From contig JBFXAN010000146.1 of assembly GCA_050184225.1 (NCBI GenBank), positions 1-16,568 of the forward strand: DNA of 16,568 nucleotides, read 5' to 3'. The notes under the pieces were generated by a model, which saw nothing but the letters and a program-made list of their open reading frames with translations, did not search any database and was not told the origin of the DNA. The stretch's first letter is position 1. Each line of letters starts with the position of its first letter. Source of the stretch: JBFXAN01 sp050184225. GTDB taxonomy: Bacteria; Chloroflexota; Dehalococcoidia; CAUJGQ01. Position numbers and translations under genes: made by a program. Shown in pieces: positions 7,156 through 14,523 of this stretch.

Positions 7156-8106
7156 ATGGCCCCATCACGCTATCCTCTTCCCGACATGACCGCACCCGAT
7201 CTCTTCGTCGTCATCCTCAACTACAACACCGCCGAACACGTCCGGCGCTGCCTCGCTGCCCTCCCCGCCGGCTGCGCCGGCCTGACCTACGAGACGATCG
7301 TCGTCGACAACGCCTCACCTCAATCCGGTATCGAAGCTGCCGTTGCGGCGTTCCCCAGCGTCCGGCTGATCAAACGACGTCAGAACGGCGGCTTCTCGGC
7401 CGGAATCAACGCGGGGTTACGCGCCGCGCGATCGAACGCGATCCTGATCCTCAATCCCGATAGTACCCTCGCACCCGGCGCCGCCGTCGCGATGTTCGAC
7501 TTCCTGCGCAGCAATTCGGATGTCGGCGTGCTCGGTCCGCGCATCCTCAATGAGGACGGCACGCTGCAACTGTCCTGCCGCCGTTTTCCCACCTTCGCCG
7601 CCGCTGCCTTCAACCGGAACTCGCTGCTCACACGGTTGCTGCCGCGCAACCGCTATTCGGCCACGTACCTCATGTCGGACTGGGATCACAGCGCCGTCTC
7701 CGATGTCGATTGGCTCTCCGGCGCGGCGATGATGCTCAACCGAACGGCGCTCGATCAGGTCGGTATGTTCGACGAACGCTACTTCTTCGAGATCGAAGAT
7801 GTCGACCTCTGCCGCCGGATGCACGACGCCGGCTTCCGCGTAGTCTATTTCCCCCACGCGGAGGTGACGCACCGCATCGGCGCCAGTTCTCGCACGCTGC
7901 CGAACCGCGTCATCGTCGCCCGGCACCAGGGCATGTGGCTCTACTACCGCCGCTACATGCGCGGCGGTCCGGCGCTCGATGCGCTCACGGGCACGGCCAT
8001 CCTTGGCCGCTGCTTGCTGTTCTTGGCAAGGGCGAACGGGCAGCGCGCGATCGCCGAAACACGGCGACGGCTACCGGCCCGTCGTCGAGATCGTGCTCTC
8101 GTCTGA
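7156..8106 (+). CDS. Glycosyltransferase family 2, rhamnosyltransferase-like (WbbL type)
   Basis: A GT-A transferase of 316 residues. The N-terminal domain has VVILNYNTAEHVRRCL, ETIVVDNASPQSG, QNGGFSAGINAGL and LILNPDSTL (metal-binding Asp). The acceptor half carries LGPRILNEDGTLQLSCRRFP, WLSGAAMMLNR and FDERYFFEIEDVDLCRRMHDAGFRV, then FPHAEVTH. This set is characteristic of WbbL-like rhamnosyltransferases, which would fit a pathway fed by RmlA/RmlB, although RmlC and RmlD are not in view. It is the last gene of the plus-strand run. Its 3' end overlaps the 3' end of the convergent WecA-like gene by 36 bp, leaving no room for a terminator between them. Confidence 0.88.
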   Translation: MAPSRYPLPDMTAPDLFVVILNYNTAEHVRRCLAALPAGCAGLTYETIVVDNASPQSGIEAAVAAFPSVRLIKRRQNGGFSAGINAGLRAARSNAILILNPDSTLAPGAAVAMFDFLRSNSDVGVLGPRILNEDGTLQLSCRRFPTFAAAAFNRNSLLTRLLPRNRYSATYLMSDWDHSAVSDVDWLSGAAMMLNRTALDQVGMFDERYFFEIEDVDLCRRMHDAGFRVVYFPHAEVTHRIGASSRTLPNRVIVARHQGMWLYYRRYMRGGPALDALTGTAILGRCLLFLARANGQRAIAETRRRLPARRRDRALV

Positions 8107-9219
8107 CTCAGCCGGAGTGGCGGCGGCGACACGCTTGCGCCGCCGCAGCCTTCGAACCGCGCGGCTCTGCCAGAGCGTCTGATGATAGCCGAGCCGCCAG
8201 ATGAACAGGAGCATCAGCGTCAGCGTCACCGGGACCGCGATCGGCACCCACGGCGTTCCTCGGAGGAAGTACAGCACGAGCGCCGTCAGCGCGAACAGCA
8301 GCGAATAGGCGTAGAACGCCAGCGCCACCGGCCGCGGCCGCATCCCCAGCACCCGCGCCAACCGGTGATGGATGTGATCCTCGTCCCCCTCGAAGGGGCT
8401 GCGGCCGTCCATCATTCGCCGCGCAAAGGAGAGGCCCGTATCCAACAGCGGCACTCCCAGCGCCACGATCGGGATATAGAGCGGCACCCGCCCCGTCTCG
8501 TCCACAAACCCGGAGATCGACAGCGCCGCGAGCAACATTCCCAGCAGCAGCGCGCCGGAATCGCCCAAGTGCTTCGATGCGGCAGGAAAGTTGAATGGTA
8601 GAAAGCCGGCGACTGACCCCGCCAGCGCGATAAACAGCACGGCTACCAGGCCGTGGTCCAGGTCCGCCGCGATGAAGCCGAGCGTCGCCGCCGCCAGCAT
8701 CGAGACGCCCGCCGCCACGCCGTCGTGACCGTCGATGTAGTTCACCGCGTTGGTGACGAGCAGGATCCAGATCATCGTCGCCGGCAGGTCGAGCCAACCA
8801 AGATGCCACGTCCCGCCCCCCGGCAGCGATACCTCCCCCAACCGGTAGCCGAGCGTATAGAGCACCAGCGCGGCCGCGACCAATCCGCTCAGCTTGACGT
8901 ACCAGACCATCTCGCTCAGGTCATCGAGATACCCGATCAAGAACACGAGGAACGCCGCGCCGCACAAACCCGCGATCGCCCGCCACTTCGGGTCGACCAG
9001 CGCCGCCACATCCGGCGACAGCCGCGCCGCCAGAAACGGGGCGATGCAGAACGCCGCGAAGATGATCAACCCGCCGACGCGCGGCTTATCGAGCAGCGGC
9101 GTCAGCGGCCGCGTGCGGCTCCGCAAGAACCGCCGCCGAGTCGTCCGCCAGCGCGTCAGCGGCGTCAGGCCGAAGGCGAGAAGCGCGGCGAGGATGAAGG
9201 TGAGGGCGTACGGGGTCAT
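8071..9219 (-). CDS. Polyprenyl-phosphate sugar-1-phosphate transferase (WecA/TagO/MraY family)
   Basis: Integral membrane enzyme of 382 residues with about ten hydrophobic segments. It transfers a sugar-1-phosphate (often GlcNAc-1-P) from a UDP-sugar to undecaprenyl phosphate and so starts lipid-linked glycan synthesis. Family motifs are intact: D99-D100 in GYLDDLSEM; NAVNYIDGHDGVAAG (157-171), the usual NAxNxxDGxDGLA; FLPFNFPAASKHLGDSGALLLG (206-227); and DHIHHRL (281-287), of the HxHHR type found in WecA/TagO. DGHDG in place of DGxDGLA is a small change. The start is ATG 9219. It lies 2 nt after the upstream glycosyltransferase stop (TAAGAATG), and the AGG at the end of element E is the nearest Shine-Dalgarno-like sequence. 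It is the last gene of the minus-strand run. Confidence 0.9.
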   Translation of the reverse strand: MTPYALTFILAALLAFGLTPLTRWRTTRRRFLRSRTRPLTPLLDKPRVGGLIIFAAFCIAPFLAARLSPDVAALVDPKWRAIAGLCGAAFLVFLIGYLDDLSEMVWYVKLSGLVAAALVLYTLGYRLGEVSLPGGGTWHLGWLDLPATMIWILLVTNAVNYIDGHDGVAAGVSMLAAATLGFIAADLDHGLVAVLFIALAGSVAGFLPFNFPAASKHLGDSGALLLGMLLAALSISGFVDETGRVPLYIPIVALGVPLLDTGLSFARRMMDGRSPFEGDEDHIHHRLARVLGMRPRPVALAFYAYSLLFALTALVLYFLRGTPWVPIAVPVTLTLMLLFIWRLGYHQTLWQSRAVRRLRRRKRVAAATPAESDESTISTTGR

Positions 9220-9385
9220 TCTTACCTAACCCCCCGGCCCCCTTCCCTCGCAGGGAAGGGGGAGTCCTCGTCAATCAACGGTGCCAGTATCTCGTTTGAC
9301 CGTGGAATAGCAAGACCTGCCCGACCATCGCCGGAGAGGACTCCCCCTTCCCTGCGAGGGAAGGGGGCCGGGGGGTTAGGTAAGA
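9220..9385. repeat. GC-rich inverted-repeat element E (50-bp perfect arms)
   Basis: Arms 9220-9269 and 9336-9385 are exact reverse complements (50 bp) around a 66-nt spacer, the longest pair in the window. On the minus strand the whole element is read as the last 54 residues and stop of the upstream glycosyltransferase. Its end gives TTAGGTAAGA directly before the WecA-like ATG. GGAGTCCT-N11-GGTGCCA (9261-9286) is shared with element G. Confidence 0.95.
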
Positions 9386-10691
9386 GAAGCTCCCACCGGC
9401 TCTTCACCTGCTCCAGCACCCGCGCATGCATGTATCGCGCCGTTCGGCTCGCAATATCGGGCGTGCGAAAGAACTTACCACGAGCGACCGGCCGCGGATC
9501 GCGGCAGAACTCGACCAGCGGCGTCAGCGCCCGCTCCCAGGAGAGTTCCTCCCGGATCGCGGCGAGGTTGGCACGACAGCGGGCGCGCAGATCGGCGTCG
9601 TCGAGCAGGCGGGCGAGGGCATCGGTGAGGGCGTCTTCATCCTCCTGAGGGACGGCGAAGCCGAGGCCGCGCGACTCGACCATCTCGGCGATCACGTCGC
9701 CGCGGGTGCAGACGACCGGTGTGCCCGCCCAGAGGAAGTCGATCAGGCGGGTGCGGTAGCTGAAATGCGTCTCCAGGTTCTCGTAGTAGGTGGAGACACC
9801 GATGTCCGCCTCCAGCATCGCCTGGCCACTGGCGTCGTAGGGCAGCCAGCCCTCGTTGAAGATCACGTGCGTGCCGAGCAGGTCGAGGTCGCGGGCGAGG
9901 GCGATCGCCTCCGGCAGCATACCGCCGACATCGAAACCCGCGACCGGGTAGGCGGTGCCGAGGAACAGAAGACGAAGGTCCGGCCGCGTTGGCGCCAGCC
10001 GGGCGACGGCGCGAATCAGCGTCAGCGGGTCGTACCAGCGGAGGATGCCGCCGTTCCAGAGGATGATCCGGTCCTCCGGCCCGATACCGGGGATCACGCC
10101 GCGGATCACCGGCTGCGATGGCGCGTCGATCGGGTCGGGGCGGATGCCATAGGGCGCCACCGCCACGAGCCGCCGAAGCGTGGCATCCTCGTCGTAGACG
10201 GTGCCGGGGATCAGGCCGAGGCAGCTCATCATTCCTAGCCAGGCGTCGCGCTGGCGCTCGTTCGAGCAGATCACGAAGTCGGCCAGCGAAAGCTGTAGGT
10301 TCAGGTAGACGCGCTGTGTCTCCAGCCATGCCTCGCGCATGTCGCCGGAGATGTGCTCGCGCCGGTACTCCAGCCCCTCGATCATGAAGTTCGAGAAGAA
10401 GTCCATCACAAAGATGCGCCCGTAGAAGGCGGGCAGCAGCGTCGGCGCGAACCCCTGGCAGATAACAATGTCCGCCCCCATCGCCAGCCGCGGCAGCGAC
10501 CGCCGCGTATAGGAGACGACCCGGAACGGTGCATCCGGCACGAGGTCCGACGCGCTCGGCGCCGCCAGCAGCACGCGCGCCTCCGGCAGCGCCCGGCTCA
10601 GCACCCGCGCCATGTTGACGGAGCGGATGCCCGGACTGGACATGCTCGTGCCGACCGGTCCCTTGCAGATGATCAGGATGCGCCGCGCCAC
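9222..10691 (-). CDS. GT4-like glycosyltransferase, paralogue 2, with repeat-derived C-terminal tail
   Basis: A GT-B-type transferase, 489 residues as read. Landmarks: RILIICKGPVGTSMSSPGIR (4-23), MDFFSNFMIEGLEY (96-109), ETQRVYLNLQLSLADFVIC (124-142), NERQRD (144-149), PYGIRPDP (180-187), LWNGGILRWYDP (211-222), FNEGWLPYD (278-286) and ENLETHFSYRTRLIDFLWAGTPVVCTRGD (304-332). The last block sits where other GT4 enzymes have E-x7-E, but here it reads E307-x10-D318. It is clearly homologous to the gene at 11862-13154, which ends near the equivalent of residue 435. Residues 436-489 are translated element E. GTG start 10691 lies 4 nt after the hydrolase stop, so translation is probably coupled. 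No signal peptide is seen. Substrates are unknown. Confidence 0.87.
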   Translation of the reverse strand: MARRILIICKGPVGTSMSSPGIRSVNMARVLSRALPEARVLLAAPSASDLVPDAPFRVVSYTRRSLPRLAMGADIVICQGFAPTLLPAFYGRIFVMDFFSNFMIEGLEYRREHISGDMREAWLETQRVYLNLQLSLADFVICSNERQRDAWLGMMSCLGLIPGTVYDEDATLRRLVAVAPYGIRPDPIDAPSQPVIRGVIPGIGPEDRIILWNGGILRWYDPLTLIRAVARLAPTRPDLRLLFLGTAYPVAGFDVGGMLPEAIALARDLDLLGTHVIFNEGWLPYDASGQAMLEADIGVSTYYENLETHFSYRTRLIDFLWAGTPVVCTRGDVIAEMVESRGLGFAVPQEDEDALTDALARLLDDADLRARCRANLAAIREELSWERALTPLVEFCRDPRPVARGKFFRTPDIASRTARYMHARVLEQVKSRWELLLPNPPAPFPRREGGVLSGDGRAGLAIPRSNEILAPLIDEDSPFPAREGGRGVR

Positions 10692-10695
10692 GCCG

Positions 10696-11838
10696 CTACA
10701 CGACCTCCAGATCGCGGCGGATCAGATCGCAGATCTCAAAGGTCGGTCCTTCACCCTGCAACGACATCTGCATCTGGTTGAGCGTCACCGCGATTGACAG
10801 CCCCACCTCCGGGTCGGCAAACGCCGTCGAGCCGCCCGCGCCGGAGTGCCCGAACGCCGTGCGTCGCGGACCAAAGACGCCGGTGACGCCGGTCGCCGCG
10901 CCGCCGAACATGTAGCCGATGCCCTTCGGGATCGGCATCATCAGCACGCGGTCCGTCTCCTCGGTGAGGATCTGCTGCATCTGGCCGATCCGCCCCTCCG
11001 AGACGAGCCGCACCCCATCGATCGCACCGCCGTTCGCCAGCGCGCCGTACATCGTCGCCAGCGCGTGGGCGGAGAAGTGGCCGTTGGCCGAGGGCAGACA
11101 CGCCTGCCGCACCCGCATATCGTTGTAGAGCGTCCAGGGGAGGCTCTGCGGCATCGCCTTGAAGAAGTCGTGATCGGGCGGCACCGGCATCGCCGCGGCG
11201 GCCGTTGGCCCTTGCAGCGTGGCGAGGCGGTCCTCGACGCCGTCCGGGATGCCGACGTACATCTCGTCGCCCACGCCGAGCGGCACGGCGATCTCCTCGC
11301 GGATCACATCCCTGATGTGCCGTCCCGTCGCGCCCTGGACGATGCCGCCGACCACCCACGCATAGGTGATCGCGTGATAGCCGGTCGCCGTCCCCGGTTC
11401 CCAGGCGGGAGTACCGTTCGCGATCCAATCGAGACCTGCCTGCCAGTCGAGCAGGTTGTCGATCGTCGCCGGTGATGGCATCGCGTGCAGCCCCGCCTGG
11501 TGACTCATCGCCTGTGCGACCGTCACCCGCTCCTTGCCGTTCGCGGCGAAGGCGGGCCAATACTGCGCCACCGGCGCGTTGTAGTCGATCAGCCCCCGAT
11601 CGGCGAGGATATGCAGCGCCGTTGCGCCGACGCCCTTCGTCGTCGAGAAGCTGGAGAAGAGCGTGTCCGGCTGCACCGGCCGGCTGTCCTCCGGTCCCAT
11701 CCGTCCGGCCGCAACCCCAACGATCTGCTCGCCGTCCTTGTAGGCGGCGACCTGCACGCCGAGTTGCTGCCCCCCGGCAATCTGCTGCTCGACCAACTCG
11801 CGGACGCGTGTGTTCAGCGCGGTATCAGTTGTCGTCAC
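10696..11838 (-). CDS. Beta-lactamase-fold serine hydrolase (PF00144, class C/EstB-like)
   Basis: A 380-residue serine hydrolase of the beta-lactamase/penicillin-binding-protein superfamily. The nucleophile motif is S65-T-T-K68 (FSTTKGV). The tyrosine motif is Y154-H-A (GYHAITYAWVVGG) in place of YxN, as in the EstB-like esterase branch. The third motif is HSGAGGS (331-337), where class C enzymes have KTG. QAMSHQAGLHAMP and EPGTATGYHA are also typical of this branch. GTG 11838 is chosen because GGAGG (11844-11848) lies 5 nt upstream; GTG 11850 is also in frame. No signal peptide is visible, which suggests a cytoplasmic esterase, peptidase or transacylase rather than an antibiotic-resistance enzyme. 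It sits between two paralogous glycosyltransferases with tiny gaps (23 and 4 nt), so it is co-transcribed with glycan genes. Confidence 0.9.
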   Translation of the reverse strand: MTTTDTALNTRVRELVEQQIAGGQQLGVQVAAYKDGEQIVGVAAGRMGPEDSRPVQPDTLFSSFSTTKGVGATALHILADRGLIDYNAPVAQYWPAFAANGKERVTVAQAMSHQAGLHAMPSPATIDNLLDWQAGLDWIANGTPAWEPGTATGYHAITYAWVVGGIVQGATGRHIRDVIREEIAVPLGVGDEMYVGIPDGVEDRLATLQGPTAAAAMPVPPDHDFFKAMPQSLPWTLYNDMRVRQACLPSANGHFSAHALATMYGALANGGAIDGVRLVSEGRIGQMQQILTEETDRVLMMPIPKGIGYMFGGAATGVTGVFGPRRTAFGHSGAGGSTAFADPEVGLSIAVTLNQMQMSLQGEGPTFEICDLIRRDLEVV

Positions 11839-11843
11839 GGAAT

Positions 11844-11848
11844 CCTCC
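11844..11848 (-). promoter_or_regulatory. Shine-Dalgarno of the serine hydrolase
   Basis: GGAGG on the minus strand, 5 nt before GTG 11838. It decides this start over GTG 11850, which would place the ribosome site inside the coding region. Confidence 0.8.
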
Positions 11849-11861
11849 ACGCTCGGCTGAC

Positions 11862-13154
11862 TTACCTGATGAGCTTACCGGCTAGCCGCCAGAAGAGATA
11901 ACCCGCCGTCCGGCGAATCGTCGGAACGACGCGCTGCGACGCGGGCACGGCGACGGGACGCGGGTCGCGGCAGAACGCGATCAGCGGCGCCAGCGCCTGC
12001 TCCCAACTCAGCTCCTGCTTGAGCGCGCGCAGGTTCGCCACGCAGCACTCGTAAAAAGCGCGGTCCTCCAGCAGCCGCCGCAGCGCGGCGACGACCGCCT
12101 CGACATCGCCCTCCGGCACGGTCACGCCGAGGCCACGCTGCTCGACCAGCTCGGAGAGGATATCGCCGCGCGTGCAGACGATCGGCAGCTCCGCCCAGAA
12201 GAGATCGAGGAAGCGGGTCCGGTGAGAATAGTGTGTCTCGGCGTTGTTAAAGTAGGTGCTCAGCCCGAGATAGGAGCCGCGCAGGTACTCCTTCACCTCC
12301 TCGTACGGCAGCCAGCCGCGCACGAAGAAGACCTGTGTGTCCGTCACACCGAGTTGTTCGGCGCAGTCGATCGCCGCGCGGAAGGTCGGGTCTTCGGCGG
12401 GAAAACCGGGGTCGGGGTAGCGGCTGCCGATGCAGACCAGCTTCACGTCCGGCCGCTCCCGGCTGAGCGCGTGCACCGCCTTGATCGCCGTCACCGGGTC
12501 GTACCAGCCGACCATCCCCGCGTTCCAGAGCAGCACGGTATCACCCGGCTTGACGCCTTCTGGGAAGGGATGCCCGTTGGCCGGCGGCAGCGGATCGGGA
12601 CGGATGCCGTGTGGACAGGAATCGATCAGGCGGCGGACACCGTGGTCGCGGTCGTAGACCCCGCCCGTGATCAGCCCGAGGCTCTGGAGCGCACCGACGA
12701 AGAAGTCACGCTGCCGCTCGTTGTTGCAGATGATGAAGTCCGCCACCGTGAACTGCAGGTTCATGTACTGCCGCTGCGTCTCATACCAGGCCCAGCGCTT
12801 GCGACCGTTGCGCTGCGTGCGGGCGACCTCCATCCACTCCATCGCGAAGTTGCTGAAGAAGTCGAGCACGAAGTGGCGGCGCGCCATCGCCGGCAGGCTC
12901 AGCGGCGGAAAGCTGAGCGAGATCACGATGTCGTAGCGGTAGAACAGCCAGTTGAGTGAGGCGCGGCTGTACATGACGACCTTGAACTCCGGCTCCGGTT
13001 CGATATCGCTGTAGTCCGGCGCCCCCAGCGTCACCTCGGCGTCGGGTACACAGCGACCCAGCACCTGCGCCATGTGATAGGCGCGGATACCGGGCGCCGA
13101 CATGCTGCTGCCCACGACCGACCGGCTGAGGACGAGGATGCGTCGTTTCTTCAC
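11862..13154 (-). CDS. GT4-like glycosyltransferase, paralogue 1
   Basis: GT-B-type transferase of 430 residues, homologous along its whole length to the gene at 9222-10691. Shared blocks include RILVLSRSVVGSSMSAPGIR (5-24), LDFFSNF (97-103), ETQRQYMNLQFTVADFIIC (125-143), NNERQRD (144-150), PHGIRPDP (181-188), LLWNAGMVGWYDP (208-220), GWLPYEEV (280-287) and AETHYSHRTRFLDLFWAELPIVCTRGD (305-331). The E-x7-E region is E306-x10-D317, altered in the same way as in its paralogue. It has no repeat-derived tail and ends FWRLAGKLIR, so it shows where the paralogue's native end should be. The start is GTG 13154 (KKRRILVLS); no Shine-Dalgarno is evident because a 'CACAGAGGCGCAGAGGCGC' repeat abuts it. 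Probably co-transcribed with the flippase upstream (85-nt gap). Confidence 0.87.
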   Translation of the reverse strand: MKKRRILVLSRSVVGSSMSAPGIRAYHMAQVLGRCVPDAEVTLGAPDYSDIEPEPEFKVVMYSRASLNWLFYRYDIVISLSFPPLSLPAMARRHFVLDFFSNFAMEWMEVARTQRNGRKRWAWYETQRQYMNLQFTVADFIICNNERQRDFFVGALQSLGLITGGVYDRDHGVRRLIDSCPHGIRPDPLPPANGHPFPEGVKPGDTVLLWNAGMVGWYDPVTAIKAVHALSRERPDVKLVCIGSRYPDPGFPAEDPTFRAAIDCAEQLGVTDTQVFFVRGWLPYEEVKEYLRGSYLGLSTYFNNAETHYSHRTRFLDLFWAELPIVCTRGDILSELVEQRGLGVTVPEGDVEAVVAALRRLLEDRAFYECCVANLRALKQELSWEQALAPLIAFCRDPRPVAVPASQRVVPTIRRTAGYLFWRLAGKLIR

Positions 13155-13155
13155 G

Positions 13156-13187
13156 GGGAACCACAGAGGCGCAGAGGCGCCGAGAGT
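13156..13187. repeat. Possible dispersed 'AACCACAGAGG' repeat
   Basis: AACCACAGAGGCGCAGAGG, followed by CGCCGAGAG, fills the start of the 85-nt gap between the flippase and the GT gene. It holds a tandem CAGAGGCG unit and resembles the low-complexity 'ACCACAGAGGCACAGAG' intergenic repeats seen in several environmental genomes. Only one copy lies in the window, so this is a resemblance from memory. Confidence 0.4.
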
Positions 13188-13239
13188 GTTTGGATTCTAT
13201 CTTGGTACTTCGGAGGCGTTGTGGCGAATCGCTTAACGG

Positions 13240-14523
13240 TCACGTCCGCAGCGATCGCAGCACCACCGGCGTAAAGATGGCGATCGAGAGGGCGGTCGAA
13301 AGGATCGTTCCCACCGCCGCGCCGCGCTCGGCGTAGGCGGGGATCAGCGCCAGGTTGAGGGCGATGTTGGTGGTCATCGTCACCAACGAGAGCAAGACGA
13401 CGGGCCGCAGGTTGTCGCTCGAATAGAGCACCATCGTATTCGCCGTGTCGACGAAGATCAGAAAGACCGCCACCGCCAGCAATTGAAGCACGACCACGCT
13501 GTCCGCGAACTCCGCACCGTAGAGCAGGTTGATCATCGGACGGGCGAACACAACCATGCCGATCAACACCGGCAGGCCGAGCATCGTCAGCGTCACCAGC
13601 GCGCCGACGTAGGTCTTGCGTACCTTCGCCTTCGATTCGACGTGGAGCCGGGCGAGCGTCGGGAACATCGCCGCGACGATCACGCCGGGGACATCCGTCA
13701 CCGCATCGAGCAGGCGGTACGCCGCCGTATAGATACCGGTCGCCTCGGTCCCTTTCATCCAGGTGAGCAGCAGCGCATCCGTGCGGAAATAGACCAGTCC
13801 GATCACGCCGAGCAAAGCGTAAGGAAACGACCGGCCCAGAGCGACGCGCCAGAAGCGGAGGTCCATCGCCAGTCCCGGTCGTCCCATCCGCTCTCGCCAG
13901 CGCCGGAGCAGGTAGAACAGCGGCGGCAGGTTCGCCAGCGTCGCCCCAATGAAGACGCCGAGCAGTCCGAAGCCCGCCGCCAGCGCCGCCAGCACAAACA
14001 GCGCCGTGCAGACCGACGAGAGCACCCCAAACAGCGCCGTGATCCGCATCTCCTCGCGGGCGTTGAACATCGAGGCGAGGGCGCCGGTGAACGCACCGGT
14101 GAAGAGGCTCAGTCCGGCGATCGCGATGTACGCCGTCCGCTCACCGCCCGATCGCGTCAGCAGTGCCCCCACCAACATCAGCACGTACACGGCGAGCGCC
14201 AGCACCAGCCGCAGCGCCGAGGTCTTCGCCAGGAACTCACGCGCCCGGTGCGGCTCGCGCGACGCATCGCGGATGAGGAAGCGGCCGAGGCCACCGTCGG
14301 CGAGGAAGGCGAAGTACATCACATACGTCATCACAAACATGTACTCGCCGAAGCGGGCCGCGCCGAACGACCGCGCCAAGACGGTGCCCATCGCGAAGCC
14401 GATCAGCCGCGCCGCCGTCTGGGAGGAAAAGAGCCAGGTGGCGTTTCGCACCGCGCGGAGTACCGCCTGGACGAGATTCGTCTCGGGTACCGGTGCGGCA
14501 GATGGATGAAGAGCCTCGGGCAT
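13240..14523 (-). CDS. Polysaccharide flippase (Wzx-like, MATE/MOP superfamily)
   Basis: A membrane protein of 427 residues with roughly 12 hydrophobic segments, matching the polysaccharide-export (PF01943/PF13440) family. It should flip lipid-linked oligosaccharides across the membrane. The N-terminal part NATWLFSSQTAARLIGFAMGTVLARSFGAARFGEYMFVMTY is the typical first two helices with the RxLG...FG.Y pattern. YAFLALG-like YFAFLADGGLGRFLIRDASRE follows. The second half holds LGVIGLVYFRTDALLLTWMKGTEATGIYTAAYRLLDA and a C-terminal MTTNIALNLALIPAYAERGAAVGT, both hallmarks of the family. ATG 14523 is chosen because GGGG lies shortly upstream and the frame further upstream (to 14658) runs into element D. 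First gene of the minus-strand run and divergent from the PMT-like gene. Confidence 0.9.
   Translation of the reverse strand: MPEALHPSAAPVPETNLVQAVLRAVRNATWLFSSQTAARLIGFAMGTVLARSFGAARFGEYMFVMTYVMYFAFLADGGLGRFLIRDASREPHRAREFLAKTSALRLVLALAVYVLMLVGALLTRSGGERTAYIAIAGLSLFTGAFTGALASMFNAREEMRITALFGVLSSVCTALFVLAALAAGFGLLGVFIGATLANLPPLFYLLRRWRERMGRPGLAMDLRFWRVALGRSFPYALLGVIGLVYFRTDALLLTWMKGTEATGIYTAAYRLLDAVTDVPGVIVAAMFPTLARLHVESKAKVRKTYVGALVTLTMLGLPVLIGMVVFARPMINLLYGAEFADSVVVLQLLAVAVFLIFVDTANTMVLYSSDNLRPVVLLSLVTMTTNIALNLALIPAYAERGAAVGTILSTALSIAIFTPVVLRSLRT

Noticed and set aside
533..9385. CRISPR array or rho-independent terminators
   Set aside because: Repeats are isolated inverted pairs, not regularly spaced direct repeats, and the hairpins lack T-tracts.
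10696..11838. Antibiotic-resistance beta-lactamase
   Set aside because: YHA and HSG replace class C YxN and KTG, and no signal peptide is visible; an EstB-like hydrolase fits better.
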